DNA of 64,000 nt from Lysobacter prati (GTDB taxonomy: Bacteria > Pseudomonadota > Gammaproteobacteria > Xanthomonadales > Xanthomonadaceae): NCBI RefSeq assembly GCF_009765215.1, contig NZ_VLNV01000006.1:1-64000 (forward strand), written 5' to 3'. The stretch's first letter is position 1, and every line of letters starts with the position of its first letter. Below are positions 28,377 to 37,563 of this stretch, in pieces. The notes under the pieces were generated by a model. It was given only the letters and a program-made list of their open reading frames with translations, did no database searches and was not told where the DNA came from. The position numbers and the translations under genes are program-made.

Positions 28377-30731
28377 TTAGAACCTGTAGGCGGCACTCAA
28401 TACCACCGAGCGGGTATCGCCCGGCGTCGACCAGCCGTTGTTGCGGACGCGGGTGTAGTACTCCTTGTCGAACAGGTTGTTGGCATTGAGCTGCAGGCTC
28501 AGGCGTTCGTTGATGTCGTAGCCGACCATCGCCCGATGGGTGGTGTAGCCCCTGATGTCGCCGGAGTTGGCACCGGTGCCGGTGTAGTACTCGAAGCCGC
28601 TCTGGTAGGTGATGCCGTAACCGAAGGTCCACTGGCTCAGATCGTAGGTGGTCCACAAGCTGCCCGAACGCTCGGGGGTGCCGCTGATCGGCCGGCCCTT
28701 GAGCGGGTCGGGATTGGCAGGCGTGTTGCCGCAAGCGGTGCTCGGGTTGGCGATGCAGTTGTTGGACACACCCTGCAGCACTTCGCTGTCGAGCCAGGTG
28801 ATGTTGGCGAAGATCGACCAGTCATGGGTGATCTGGCCGGCGGCGCCGAGGGTGACACCGTCCACGCGCGCTTCGCCGTCGAGCTGCTGCTCGCCGCTCG
28901 GGTTGAGCGGATTGCCCGGGTCGGAAACCCTGAACTGATCGCGGTCATTGCGGAACACCGAGGCGGTCAGGGCCAGGCGATTGGCGATGTCCCACTTGGT
29001 GCCGATTTCGTAGTTGACCGCGGTTTCCGGGTCGACGTTGCAATTGGCGGTGCCGGTGGTGCTGGTCAGCGTGCACGAACCGTTGACCGAGGCCTTCGAC
29101 GGCGTCTTGCTGTTGGAGTACGACACATAGATCGTGCCGTTCTCGCGCGGCTTGTAGACCAGACCGGCGCGGTAGGAGAACAGGTCGTCCTCGTTGGCGG
29201 CCACCGGTGCGCGGCCGAGGATCGCACCGATATTGGTGTTGTTCGGACGCGGGTTGGCCGGCGTCGGCACGGTGTAGGTCTTGATGTTCCAGATGACGCT
29301 GTCGCCCTCGTTGTGCTCGTAGCGCGCGCCCAGGTTCAGCATCCACTGCTCGGTGAACTCGAGCGTGTCGAACACGTAGATGGCCTGGTTGTCCTGGGTG
29401 CCTTCGGTGCGGCCGACCAGGAACGGATTGATCGGACCGGTCCACAGCGAGTCGGGGTCGGTCAGGCTCATGATCGGCAGGACCGCCGGCGTGCCGTTCG
29501 GAGTGCGCAGCAGGTTGACCGTGTCGAGATCGAAGCTCTCGTGCGAGAACGAGATGCCGGCGACCAGCGAGTGGTTGACCGAACCGGTGGCGAAGCGCGA
29601 GGTCAGGTCAGTCTGGCTGATGGCGATGCCGTTGCGGGTATCGCGCGAATGACCACGCGGACCGCTGGGCTGGTACGTATTGGGCGTGAGCGGGCTCGGG
29701 CAGGCCAGGCCGGTGGCGGCGTTGATGCCGCCCGCCAGGCACCAGGTGCCTTGCGGCGCGTTGACCACGGAGAGCTGATCGACCTGCTGGAAACGGGCCA
29801 GGCTGCGCAGCGTCATGCGATCGCTGAAGTCGTGTTCGAACACGCCGGTGAGCATGTCGACATCGATCTCCTGCTTGTCGATGTTGTGGTAGCCGTAGTA
29901 GTTGGACGGGTCGACGCCCGGCAGCGGACCGCCGAAGGCGCTGAAGTAGGGCACGCCGTACTGCGGGACGTTGTCGTCACTCTGGTGGAAGTAGCTGACG
30001 GTGAAACGGGTGTCGCTACCCAGGCCGAGGGCCAGCGACGGAGCGATGCCCCAGCGCTCGAAGGTCTCGTAATCGCGGCCTGGAGCGTCGTTCTGGTGGA
30101 CCATCGCATTGACGCGGAAGGCGGTGCCGTTGTCGAAGTCGGTGTTGCTGTCGACGGTGATGCGGCCGTAGCTGTCGGTGCCTGCGCCGGCCTGCAGCAC
30201 GGTGAAGTCGCCCTCGCGCGCGGCCTTGCTGACCAGGTTGATGTTGCCGCCGACCGAGCCGGCGCCGGAGTACACCGAGTTGGAGCCGTTGATCAGTTCG
30301 ATCGCATCGAGGTTGAAGTTGTCCGTGCGGGTGTACTGGGCGCTGTCGCGGACGTTGTCGGTGGTGATGTCGCTGCTGGCGTTGAAGCCGCGCAGGATGA
30401 TGCTGTCGCCGTAGCCGCCACCGCCTTCGCCGGCACCGAAGGTGATGCCGGGCAGGGTCGTGAGGACATCGCGCAGGCCGATCAGGTTCTGCTGGTCCAT
30501 CACGTCCCGGGTGACCACCGTGATCGTCTGCGGGGTGTCGAGCAGCGGCTCGGTGTACTTCACCGACGACGGCTTCTCGACGAACTGGCCGTGCACTTCG
30601 ATCTTGTCGAGGTCCTTTGCCTGCGGCTCACCGGCCGGGTCGGCCAGTACGGGGGCGGAGACGACCAGGGCGGCAACGGCCACCGCGACGGCACCGGCAA
30701 GCGGCGAGACGGACAACTTCCTGTTGGACAT
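28377..30731 (-). CDS. TonB-dependent siderophore receptor (Fiu/PiuA-like), copy 2
   Basis: A 784-residue outer-membrane receptor. The signal peptide ends near VLADP, followed by a plug domain (VKYTEPLLDTPQTITVVTRDVMDQQN, LRDVLTTLPGITFGAGEGGGGYGDSIILRGFN, GAGSVGGNINLVSK) and a 22-strand barrel ending in the C-terminal aromatic signature SAAYRF. LLDTPQT and the PiuC neighbour point to catecholate ferric siderophores. It is nearly colinear with the receptor upstream (30888-33212), including the SKTPSKASVNGSCTL loop, so the two are a tandem duplication. Start ATG at 30731 with AGGA upstream. A Fur-like palindrome lies 53 bases upstream. Confidence 0.93.
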   Translation of the reverse strand: MSNRKLSVSPLAGAVAVAVAALVVSAPVLADPAGEPQAKDLDKIEVHGQFVEKPSSVKYTEPLLDTPQTITVVTRDVMDQQNLIGLRDVLTTLPGITFGAGEGGGGYGDSIILRGFNASSDITTDNVRDSAQYTRTDNFNLDAIELINGSNSVYSGAGSVGGNINLVSKAAREGDFTVLQAGAGTDSYGRITVDSNTDFDNGTAFRVNAMVHQNDAPGRDYETFERWGIAPSLALGLGSDTRFTVSYFHQSDDNVPQYGVPYFSAFGGPLPGVDPSNYYGYHNIDKQEIDVDMLTGVFEHDFSDRMTLRSLARFQQVDQLSVVNAPQGTWCLAGGINAATGLACPSPLTPNTYQPSGPRGHSRDTRNGIAISQTDLTSRFATGSVNHSLVAGISFSHESFDLDTVNLLRTPNGTPAVLPIMSLTDPDSLWTGPINPFLVGRTEGTQDNQAIYVFDTLEFTEQWMLNLGARYEHNEGDSVIWNIKTYTVPTPANPRPNNTNIGAILGRAPVAANEDDLFSYRAGLVYKPRENGTIYVSYSNSKTPSKASVNGSCTLTSTTGTANCNVDPETAVNYEIGTKWDIANRLALTASVFRNDRDQFRVSDPGNPLNPSGEQQLDGEARVDGVTLGAAGQITHDWSIFANITWLDSEVLQGVSNNCIANPSTACGNTPANPDPLKGRPISGTPERSGSLWTTYDLSQWTFGYGITYQSGFEYYTGTGANSGDIRGYTTHRAMVGYDINERLSLQLNANNLFDKEYYTRVRNNGWSTPGDTRSVVLSAAYRF

Positions 30732-30784
30732 GGGGGAATCCTGATAGTCGGAGTGCGGCATGCTGCCGCTGCGATCGACAATGG

Positions 30785-30804
30785 TAATGAGAGCGATTCC
30801 CATT
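30785..30804 (-). promoter_or_regulatory. Candidate Fur box upstream of the second siderophore receptor
   Basis: aatgagagcgattcccatt (30786-30804) is a 19-base imperfect palindrome (aatgaga ... tcccatt, one mismatch), as expected of a Fur site (a run of NAT-rich direct/inverted hexamers). It lies in the 156-base gap before the receptor gene, so that gene probably has its own iron-repressed promoter. Confidence 0.65.
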
Positions 30805-30887
30805 TGCAACGAAAACTGAACGCGACACCGGCCAGCCGGACGGCCCAAGGCCTTCCGGCTGCCAAATCGGCGCATTTCCCCCAAGGC

Positions 30888-33212
30888 TCAGAACCGATAA
30901 GCGGCGCTCAGGACCACCGAGCGGGTGTCGCCCGGCGTCGCCCAGCCGGTGTTGCGAGCGCGGATGAAGTAACCCTTGTCGAACAGGTTGTTGGCGTTGA
31001 GTTGCAGGCTCAGGTGCTGGTTGAGGTCATAGCCGATCATCGCCCGGTGTGTCGTGTAACCCTTGATGGTGCCGGCCCTGGCGCCGGTGCCGACGTAGTA
31101 CTCGTAGCTGCCCACGTAGTTGACGCCGTAGCCGAAGGTCCATTGGCTGAGGTCGTAGGTGGTCCACAGGTTGCCCGAACGCTCTGGCGTGCCGCTGAGC
31201 GGCCGGCCCTTGAGCGGATCGGGTTGGCCGTCTGCCGCGCCCTGAAGCACTTCGCTGTCGAGGTAGCTGGCGTTGGCGAAGATCGACCAGTCCTGGGTGA
31301 TCTGGCCAGCGGCGCCGACCGTGACACCGTCGACTCGCGCCTCGCCGTCGAGCTGCTGCTCGCCGCTGGGATTGGCCGGATTGAGCGGATCGGGGACCTT
31401 GTAGTTCTCGCGGTCATTGCGGAACACCGAGGCGGTCAGCGCCAGTCGATCGGCGATCTCCCACTTCGTGCCGATCTCGTAGTTGACCGCGGTTTCCGGG
31501 TCGACGTTGCAGCTGACGGTGCCAGCGGCGATGGAGGCTTCGCTTGGCAGCGTGCACGAGCCGTTGACTGAGGCCTTCGACGGCGTCTTGCTGTTGGAGA
31601 ACGACGCATAGATCGAACCGTTCTTGGCGGGCTTGTAGACCAGGCCGGCGCGGTAGGAGAACAAGTCGTCGTCATTGGCGGCGACGTCGTTGCGACCCAG
31701 GATCGTGCCCAGGCCGGTGTTGTCCGGACGCGGGTTGCTGGTGCTCGGGGCGGTGTAGGTCTTGACCCGCCAGGTGACGCTGTCGCCCTCGTTGTGCTCG
31801 TAGCGGGCGCCCAGGTTCAACAGCCACTGCTCGCTGAATTCGAGCGTGTCGAACGCGTAGATGGCCTGGTTGTCCAGGGTGCCGGCGCTGCGGCCGGTCA
31901 GGAACGGGTTGACCGGACCGGTCCACAGCGAGTCGGGATTGGCCAGACTCGTGGTTGGCAACGGGACCGGGCTGCCATCCGGGTTGCGCAACCGATTGCC
32001 CGTGTCCAGGTCGAAGGTCTCGTGCGAGAAGGAAACGCCGGCGACCAGCGCGTGCTCGACCGAGCCGGTGGCGAAGCGCGAGGTCAGGTCGGTCTGGCTG
32101 ATGGCGATGCTGTTGCTGGTGTCGCGCGAAAAACCGCGCGGCCCACCGGGCTGGTAGGTGTTGGGTTTGAGCGTGGGCGGGCAGGCCCGGCCGGTGGCCG
32201 GATTGATGCCGTCCGCCAGGCACCAGGTACCTCCCGGTGCATCGACCACGGAGAGCTGGTCGACCTGCTGGTAGCGGGCGAGGCTGCGCAGCGTCATGCG
32301 CTCGCTGAAATCGTGCTCGAACACGCCGGTGATCATGTCGACATCGATCTCCTGCCGGTCGATGTTGCGGTAACCGTAATAGTTGGACGGGTCGACGCCG
32401 GGCAAAGGCCCACCGTAGTTGCTGAAGTAGGGCACACCGTACTGCGGGATGTTGTCGTCGCTCTGATGCAGGTAGCTGGCGGTGAAGCGGGTGGCGCTGC
32501 CCAGGCCGAAGGCCAGCGACGGGGCGATGCCCCAGCGCTCGAAGGTCTCGACATCGCGGCCCGGCGCGTCGTTCTGGTGAACCATGGTGTTGATGCGGAA
32601 CGCGCTGCCGTTGTCGAAGTCGGTGTTGCTGTCGACGGTGATGCGGCCGAAGCTGTCGGTGCCCGCGCCGGCCTGCAGCACGGTGGAGTCGCCCTCGCGT
32701 GCAACCTTGCTGACCAGGTTGATATTGCCGCCGACCGAACCGGCGCCGGAATAGACCGAGTTGGACCCGTTGATCAGTTCCACCGCCTCGAGATTGAAGT
32801 TGTCGCTGCGGGTGTACTGGGCGCTGTCGCGCACGCTGTCGGTGGTGATGTCGCTGTTGGCGTTGAAGCCGCGAAAGGTGATGCTGTCGCCGTAGCCACC
32901 GCCACCTTCGCCCGCACCGAAGGTGATGCCTGGCAGCGTGGACAGGACGTCACGCAGACCAATCAGGTTCTGCTGGTCCATGACGTCCTTGGTGACAATG
33001 GTGATCGTCTGCGGCGTGTCGAGCAGCGGCCCGGTGTACTTCACGGACGAGGCCTTTTCGACGTACTGGCCGTGCACCTGGACCTTGTCGAGGTCCTTGG
33101 CCTGGGGCTCACCGGCCGGAGCGGCCACGGCGGGGGCTGAAACTACGACGGCGGCGATGGCCACCGCGACTGCGCCGGAAAGCGGCGAAGGTGCGAACTT
33201 CCTGTTGGACAT
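30888..33212 (-). CDS. TonB-dependent siderophore receptor (Fiu/PiuA-like), copy 1
   Basis: A 774-residue outer-membrane receptor with a signal peptide (MSNRKFAPSPLSGAVAVAIA...), a plug (GPLLDTPQTITIVTKDVMDQQN, AGEGGGGYGDSITFRGFNAN, GAGSVGGNINLVSK) and a barrel ending in SAAYRF. It closely resembles the receptor immediately downstream from end to end; differences cluster in presumed extracellular loops (for example the PSEASIAAGTVSC insertion and a shorter loop near residue 690), which could alter ligand choice. It is the first gene of the iron block and carries a perfect-armed Fur-like palindrome about 52 bases upstream. Confidence 0.93.
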   Translation of the reverse strand: MSNRKFAPSPLSGAVAVAIAAVVVSAPAVAAPAGEPQAKDLDKVQVHGQYVEKASSVKYTGPLLDTPQTITIVTKDVMDQQNLIGLRDVLSTLPGITFGAGEGGGGYGDSITFRGFNANSDITTDSVRDSAQYTRSDNFNLEAVELINGSNSVYSGAGSVGGNINLVSKVAREGDSTVLQAGAGTDSFGRITVDSNTDFDNGSAFRINTMVHQNDAPGRDVETFERWGIAPSLAFGLGSATRFTASYLHQSDDNIPQYGVPYFSNYGGPLPGVDPSNYYGYRNIDRQEIDVDMITGVFEHDFSERMTLRSLARYQQVDQLSVVDAPGGTWCLADGINPATGRACPPTLKPNTYQPGGPRGFSRDTSNSIAISQTDLTSRFATGSVEHALVAGVSFSHETFDLDTGNRLRNPDGSPVPLPTTSLANPDSLWTGPVNPFLTGRSAGTLDNQAIYAFDTLEFSEQWLLNLGARYEHNEGDSVTWRVKTYTAPSTSNPRPDNTGLGTILGRNDVAANDDDLFSYRAGLVYKPAKNGSIYASFSNSKTPSKASVNGSCTLPSEASIAAGTVSCNVDPETAVNYEIGTKWEIADRLALTASVFRNDRENYKVPDPLNPANPSGEQQLDGEARVDGVTVGAAGQITQDWSIFANASYLDSEVLQGAADGQPDPLKGRPLSGTPERSGNLWTTYDLSQWTFGYGVNYVGSYEYYVGTGARAGTIKGYTTHRAMIGYDLNQHLSLQLNANNLFDKGYFIRARNTGWATPGDTRSVVLSAAYRF

Positions 33213-33263
33213 GGACTTCCCTGAGTGTGCGGCGTCATCGGTGCGCCGCGTGCCGGGAAATCC

Positions 33264-33283
33264 TAATGCGAGCCATTCGCATT
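33264..33283 (-). promoter_or_regulatory. Candidate Fur box upstream of the first siderophore receptor
   Basis: aatgcgagccattcgcatt is a 19-base palindrome with perfect 7-base arms (aatgcga/tcgcatt), fitting the Fur box size. It precedes the receptor start by about 52 bases and has a partner before the second receptor. Confidence 0.7.
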
Positions 33284-33344
33284 TGTGACAGGTGGCGCCC
33301 CGTACTCAGAGGTCGCTGCGTTTGCAGCGCAAGGCCAGCTTGCT

Positions 33345-33668
33345 TCAACCGCGGTCGTCGCGGGTCCAGATCCCGCCATCCTCGACCTTGACCGGGAACT
33401 TCGGCACGGGCTCGTAGGCCGGTGCGCACAGTGGTCGACCATCGCGCACGTCGAACTTCGCGCCGTGCAGGACGCATTCGATCGTCGCTTCTTCACCGTC
33501 GAAGGTGCCGGCGGACAGTTCGAAGTCCTCGTGCGAGCACTTGTCTTCGAGCGCGTAGAAATCGCCGTCGTAGTTGACCACCAGAATAGGGGTATCGCCG
33601 TCCCAGGCGACGGTCGATTCGCCCGGAAGCAGTTGCGAGGTGGCGCAGACGAAGACCCAGTCGCTCAT
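33345..33668 (-). CDS. Rieske-type [2Fe-2S] ferredoxin
   Basis: A 107-residue small Rieske protein of the non-heme oxygenase ferredoxin type. The cluster ligands are C44 and H46 (DKCSHED) and C65 and H68 (ECVLHGA). It would carry electrons at moderate potential in the cytoplasm. It is the last gene of the suf operon, three bases after the GNAT gene. No oxygenase is nearby; within this operon it may be an electron donor for Fe-S assembly or simply a client. The same gene at the end of suf operons is seen in other Xanthomonadaceae (recollection). Confidence 0.88.
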   Translation of the reverse strand: MSDWVFVCATSQLLPGESTVAWDGDTPILVVNYDGDFYALEDKCSHEDFELSAGTFDGEEATIECVLHGAKFDVRDGRPLCAPAYEPVPKFPVKVEDGGIWTRDDRG

Positions 33669-33671
33669 GCC

Positions 33672-34241
33672 TTACAGCGCCTTTTCCAGAATCTCGAAAC
33701 GCAGGTCGTCGCGCTTGGGTTCGCCGAAGCGCGCGTCGCCGTACGGGAACGGCTTCTTGATACCGGTGCGGTGGTAGCCACGGCGCTCGTAGAAGGCGAT
33801 CAGTTCCTCGCGCACGTCGATCACGGTCATGCGCATCGCGGCCATGCCCCAGTCCTCGCGGACCAGGCGCTCGGCCTCGTTGATGACGACCTTGCCGATG
33901 CCGCCGCCCTGCAGGGTCGGGTTGACCGAAAACATGCCGAAGTAGCCCGCGTCGTTCTCGACCGCGACATGGGCGCAGGCGAGCAGCTCACGACGGCCAT
34001 TGGCGCCATCGCGCTCGGCCACCAGGATCACGCTCTGCGGACGGTCGATGCAGGCCTGGATGTCGTCGGCGCCGGTGCGGCGGCCGCCAAGCAGGTCGGC
34101 TTCGGTGGTCCAGCCCTGCTTGCTGGCGTCGCCGCGGTAGGCCGACTCGACCAGCGCGACCAGCGCGTCGATGTCGGCGTGGGTGGCGCTGCGGAACTGG
34201 ATGGCGGGCGCGTCGAGCGCGGCGGTCTGGGGAGCAGTCAT
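33672..34241 (-). CDS. GNAT family N-acetyltransferase
   Basis: A 189-residue acetyltransferase of the GNAT fold. The acetyl-CoA loop is LQGGGIGKVVINEAE near residues 112-126 (Q/RxxGxG/A with QGGGIG), preceded by the GMFSVNPT strand and followed by MRMTVIDVREELIAFYERRGYHRTG. The substrate is unknown. Its ATG overlaps the sufS stop (ATGA), so it is translationally coupled to the desulfurase and may act within the suf operon. Confidence 0.85.
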   Translation of the reverse strand: MTAPQTAALDAPAIQFRSATHADIDALVALVESAYRGDASKQGWTTEADLLGGRRTGADDIQACIDRPQSVILVAERDGANGRRELLACAHVAVENDAGYFGMFSVNPTLQGGGIGKVVINEAERLVREDWGMAAMRMTVIDVREELIAFYERRGYHRTGIKKPFPYGDARFGEPKRDDLRFEILEKAL

Positions 34242-35473
34242 GCGAGCAGTTTACGTACCTTGCGCAGCGCCGCAACGAAGGCCTCGACCTCGTCGTGGGT
34301 GTTGTAGAAGGCCAGCGAGGCGCGGCAGGTCGCCGGCACCCCGAAGTGCTGCATCAGCGGATGCGCGCAGTGGTGTCCGGAGCGGATCGCGACGCCCTCC
34401 AGGTCGAGCAGGGTGGCCAGGTCGTGCGCGTGCGCGCCTTCGACCAGGAAGCTGATCACCGCCGCCTTCTCGCGGGCATTGCCGAAGATGCGCAGGCCTT
34501 CGACCTTCGACAGCTCTTCGGTGGCGTGGGCAAGCAGTGCCTGCTCGCGCGCCTCAACGTTGTGCATTCCCAGCGACGACAGGTAGTCGACCGCCGCGCC
34601 CAGGCCGATGAAGCCGGCGATGTTCGGAGTGCCAGCCTCGAACTTGTGCGGCGGGTCGTTGAAGACCGTGCCTTCGAAGCGCACTTCCTTGATCATCTCG
34701 CCGCCACCGATGAACGGCGGCATCGCCGCCAGGTGCTCGCGACGCGCCCACAGCGCACCGGTGCCGGTCGGGCCGGACATCTTGTGGCCGGTGATGGCGT
34801 AGAAGTCGCAGCCGACCGCGGCGATGTCGAGCACGCGGTGCGGCGCGGCCTGCGAGCCGTCGACCACCGTAACGATGCCGCGCTTGCGGGCCTCGCGGCA
34901 GATCTCGCGCACCGGGTTGACGGTGCCGAGCACGTTGGAGACGTGGGTCAGCGACAGCAGCTTCACTTCCGGCGTGAGCAGTGCGTACAGACGATCGAGG
35001 TCGAGTTCGCCGCGCTCGTTGAGTTCGGCGACCTTGATCGTCGCGCCCGTGCGCTGGGCGACCAGCTGCCACGGCACGATGTTGGCGTGGTGCTCCATGC
35101 GCGTGAGCACGATGGCATCGCCCGGTTGCAGCCTCGGCAGCGCCCACGAATAGGCGACCAGGTTCAGCGCGAAGGTGGTGCCGCTGCACAGCACCAGTTC
35201 GTCGCCGCGCACATTGAAGAACTTCGCCAGCTTGTTGCGCGCGCCCTCGTAGGCGTCGGTCGCCTCGGTGCCGAGTGCGTGCACGGCGCGGCTGACGTTG
35301 GCGTTGTGGTGGCGGTAGAAGTCGTCGACCGCGGCAATGACCGTCTCGGGTTTCTGCCCGGTGTTGGCCGAATCGAAGTAGATCAGCGGCTTGCCGTGGA
35401 CCTGGCGGGTCAGCAGCGGGAAGTCGGCGCGGACCCGGGCCCAGTCGATGGTGCTGTCGAGGGAGGCGTTCAT
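34238..35473 (-). CDS. sufS: Cysteine desulfurase SufS
   Basis: A PLP enzyme that takes sulfur from cysteine for Fe-S cluster assembly. K231 in ITGHKMSGPTG is the PLP lysine and C369 in RSGHHCAHPLM carries the persulfide; the RSGHHCAHP form is typical of group II desulfurases (SufS/CsdA). At 411 residues it is full length. The start at 35473 is fixed by an ATGA overlap with sufD. No sufE is present in the operon, so the sulfur acceptor partner must be elsewhere, or SufBCD may receive sulfur directly. Confidence 0.96.
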   Translation of the reverse strand: MNASLDSTIDWARVRADFPLLTRQVHGKPLIYFDSANTGQKPETVIAAVDDFYRHHNANVSRAVHALGTEATDAYEGARNKLAKFFNVRGDELVLCSGTTFALNLVAYSWALPRLQPGDAIVLTRMEHHANIVPWQLVAQRTGATIKVAELNERGELDLDRLYALLTPEVKLLSLTHVSNVLGTVNPVREICREARKRGIVTVVDGSQAAPHRVLDIAAVGCDFYAITGHKMSGPTGTGALWARREHLAAMPPFIGGGEMIKEVRFEGTVFNDPPHKFEAGTPNIAGFIGLGAAVDYLSSLGMHNVEAREQALLAHATEELSKVEGLRIFGNAREKAAVISFLVEGAHAHDLATLLDLEGVAIRSGHHCAHPLMQHFGVPATCRASLAFYNTHDEVEAFVAALRKVRKLLA

Positions 35474-36765
35474 GCGGTCTCCAGCGTTGCCAGCGCGGCA
35501 TCGAGGCGGGCGGTCAGGGTCTCGCGCAGGATGCGATCTTCGAACACGGCCAGGGTCTCGCGGCAGAACGCTGCGGTCAGGAGCGCCCGCGCCTGCTCGG
35601 CCGACACGCCGCGGCTGCGCATGTAGAACAGCGCGGTCGCATCGAGTTGGCCAACGGTGGCACCGTGCGCGGCCTGCACTTCGTCGGCGTGGATCTCGAG
35701 CACCGGCTGGGTGTCGATCTCGGCGCCTTCGCTCAGCAGCAGGTTCTTGTTGGACAGGTTGGCGGCGGTGCCGTCGGCGCCTTCGCGGATCAGGATGCCG
35801 CCATGGAAAGCGGCCTTGGAACGACCGGCGCCGAGGCCGCGCCAGGTCAGATCGCAACTGCTGTCGCGACCGACGTGGTCGATGCCAAGGCGGGTGTCGA
35901 GGTGGCGCTTGCCAGTGGCGAGGAGGACGCCGTTGGCGTGAAGCTTGGCGCCATCGCCGTGCAGGGCGACGTTGAGCTCATGTCGCGACAGGCCGGCACC
36001 GAGTTCGAGGTCGAGGCGGCGATACTCGGATGCCTTCGCCATCACCGCATCGGTGCGCGAGATCAGCGTGGCGGTGGCGCCTTCGTCCTGCACACGGGCG
36101 TGGTTGAGTTTCGCGTTCGGGCCCAGGTGCACGTGGGTCACGGCGTTGGCCAGATGGCTGTGCGCGCCGGCACCGAGCTGATGCTCGACCACGGTCAGCG
36201 TCGCGCCTTCGCGCAACTCGATCAGATTGCGCAGGTGCCAGGCGCGGTCGCCATCGCTGGCGGCGCCGATGAAAACCAGGTGCAGCGGCGACGCGCCGTG
36301 CGCGCCGTGCGTGGCACGCAGCACGATGCCGTCGTCGGCGAGGGCCGAGTTGAGGCGGGCGAAGATCTCGTCGGCTCGGTCGAAGCGGCGGGCGAGGAAG
36401 TTGGACTCGCGTGGTTCGCCTTCGCGCAGCACCTGCGACAGCGGCTGCAGCGTGATGCCATCGCCGAGTCCGGCGATGTCGCTATGGGCGGCATCAAGGC
36501 GGCCGTTGACGAAGACAATGCGCGGGGCCGGGATGCCATCGACCAGGGCGGCGTCAAAGGCTGGAACAGCGGCATCGCTGGCGGCAAAGGCGCGCCGCTC
36601 GAGCGAGCGCAGCGGCGTGTACTTCCACGCTTCAACCCGCGCATGCGGGATGCCGTCGCGGATGGCCGCGTCGAGCGCGGCCTTGCGGCTGTCGCCGAGG
36701 CCGGCGGCGTCGCGCGCGGCCAGCGAATCGAAGGCGCTGGCGAAGGAGTCGAGCAGGACGCTCAT
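35470..36765 (-). CDS. sufD: Fe-S cluster assembly protein SufD
   Basis: A scaffold subunit of the SufBC2D complex. The SUF-FeS domain has the family elements RVEAWKYTPLRSLERRAF near residue 43, GAHSHLANAVTHVHLG, the repeated right-handed beta-helix, and EIHADEVQAAHGATVGQLDATALFYMRSRG near the end, which holds the H that aligns with E. coli SufD H360 (EIHADEVQAxHG). At 431 residues it matches the family. It is separated from sufC by one base. Confidence 0.95.
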   Translation of the reverse strand: MSVLLDSFASAFDSLAARDAAGLGDSRKAALDAAIRDGIPHARVEAWKYTPLRSLERRAFAASDAAVPAFDAALVDGIPAPRIVFVNGRLDAAHSDIAGLGDGITLQPLSQVLREGEPRESNFLARRFDRADEIFARLNSALADDGIVLRATHGAHGASPLHLVFIGAASDGDRAWHLRNLIELREGATLTVVEHQLGAGAHSHLANAVTHVHLGPNAKLNHARVQDEGATATLISRTDAVMAKASEYRRLDLELGAGLSRHELNVALHGDGAKLHANGVLLATGKRHLDTRLGIDHVGRDSSCDLTWRGLGAGRSKAAFHGGILIREGADGTAANLSNKNLLLSEGAEIDTQPVLEIHADEVQAAHGATVGQLDATALFYMRSRGVSAEQARALLTAAFCRETLAVFEDRILRETLTARLDAALATLETA

Positions 36766-36766
36766 G

Positions 36767-37531
<765 letters not shown>

Positions 37532-37563
37532 GGTTGGTTCCGGGTTGTTCTTGCTAATCACGT

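Noticed and set aside
28536-31571. A very long open frame (about 1,011 codons) on the plus strand across both receptor genes
   Set aside because: It is antisense to two clear TonB receptors and Val/Gly/Ala/Arg-rich without any domain; high GC in third positions keeps the opposite frame open.
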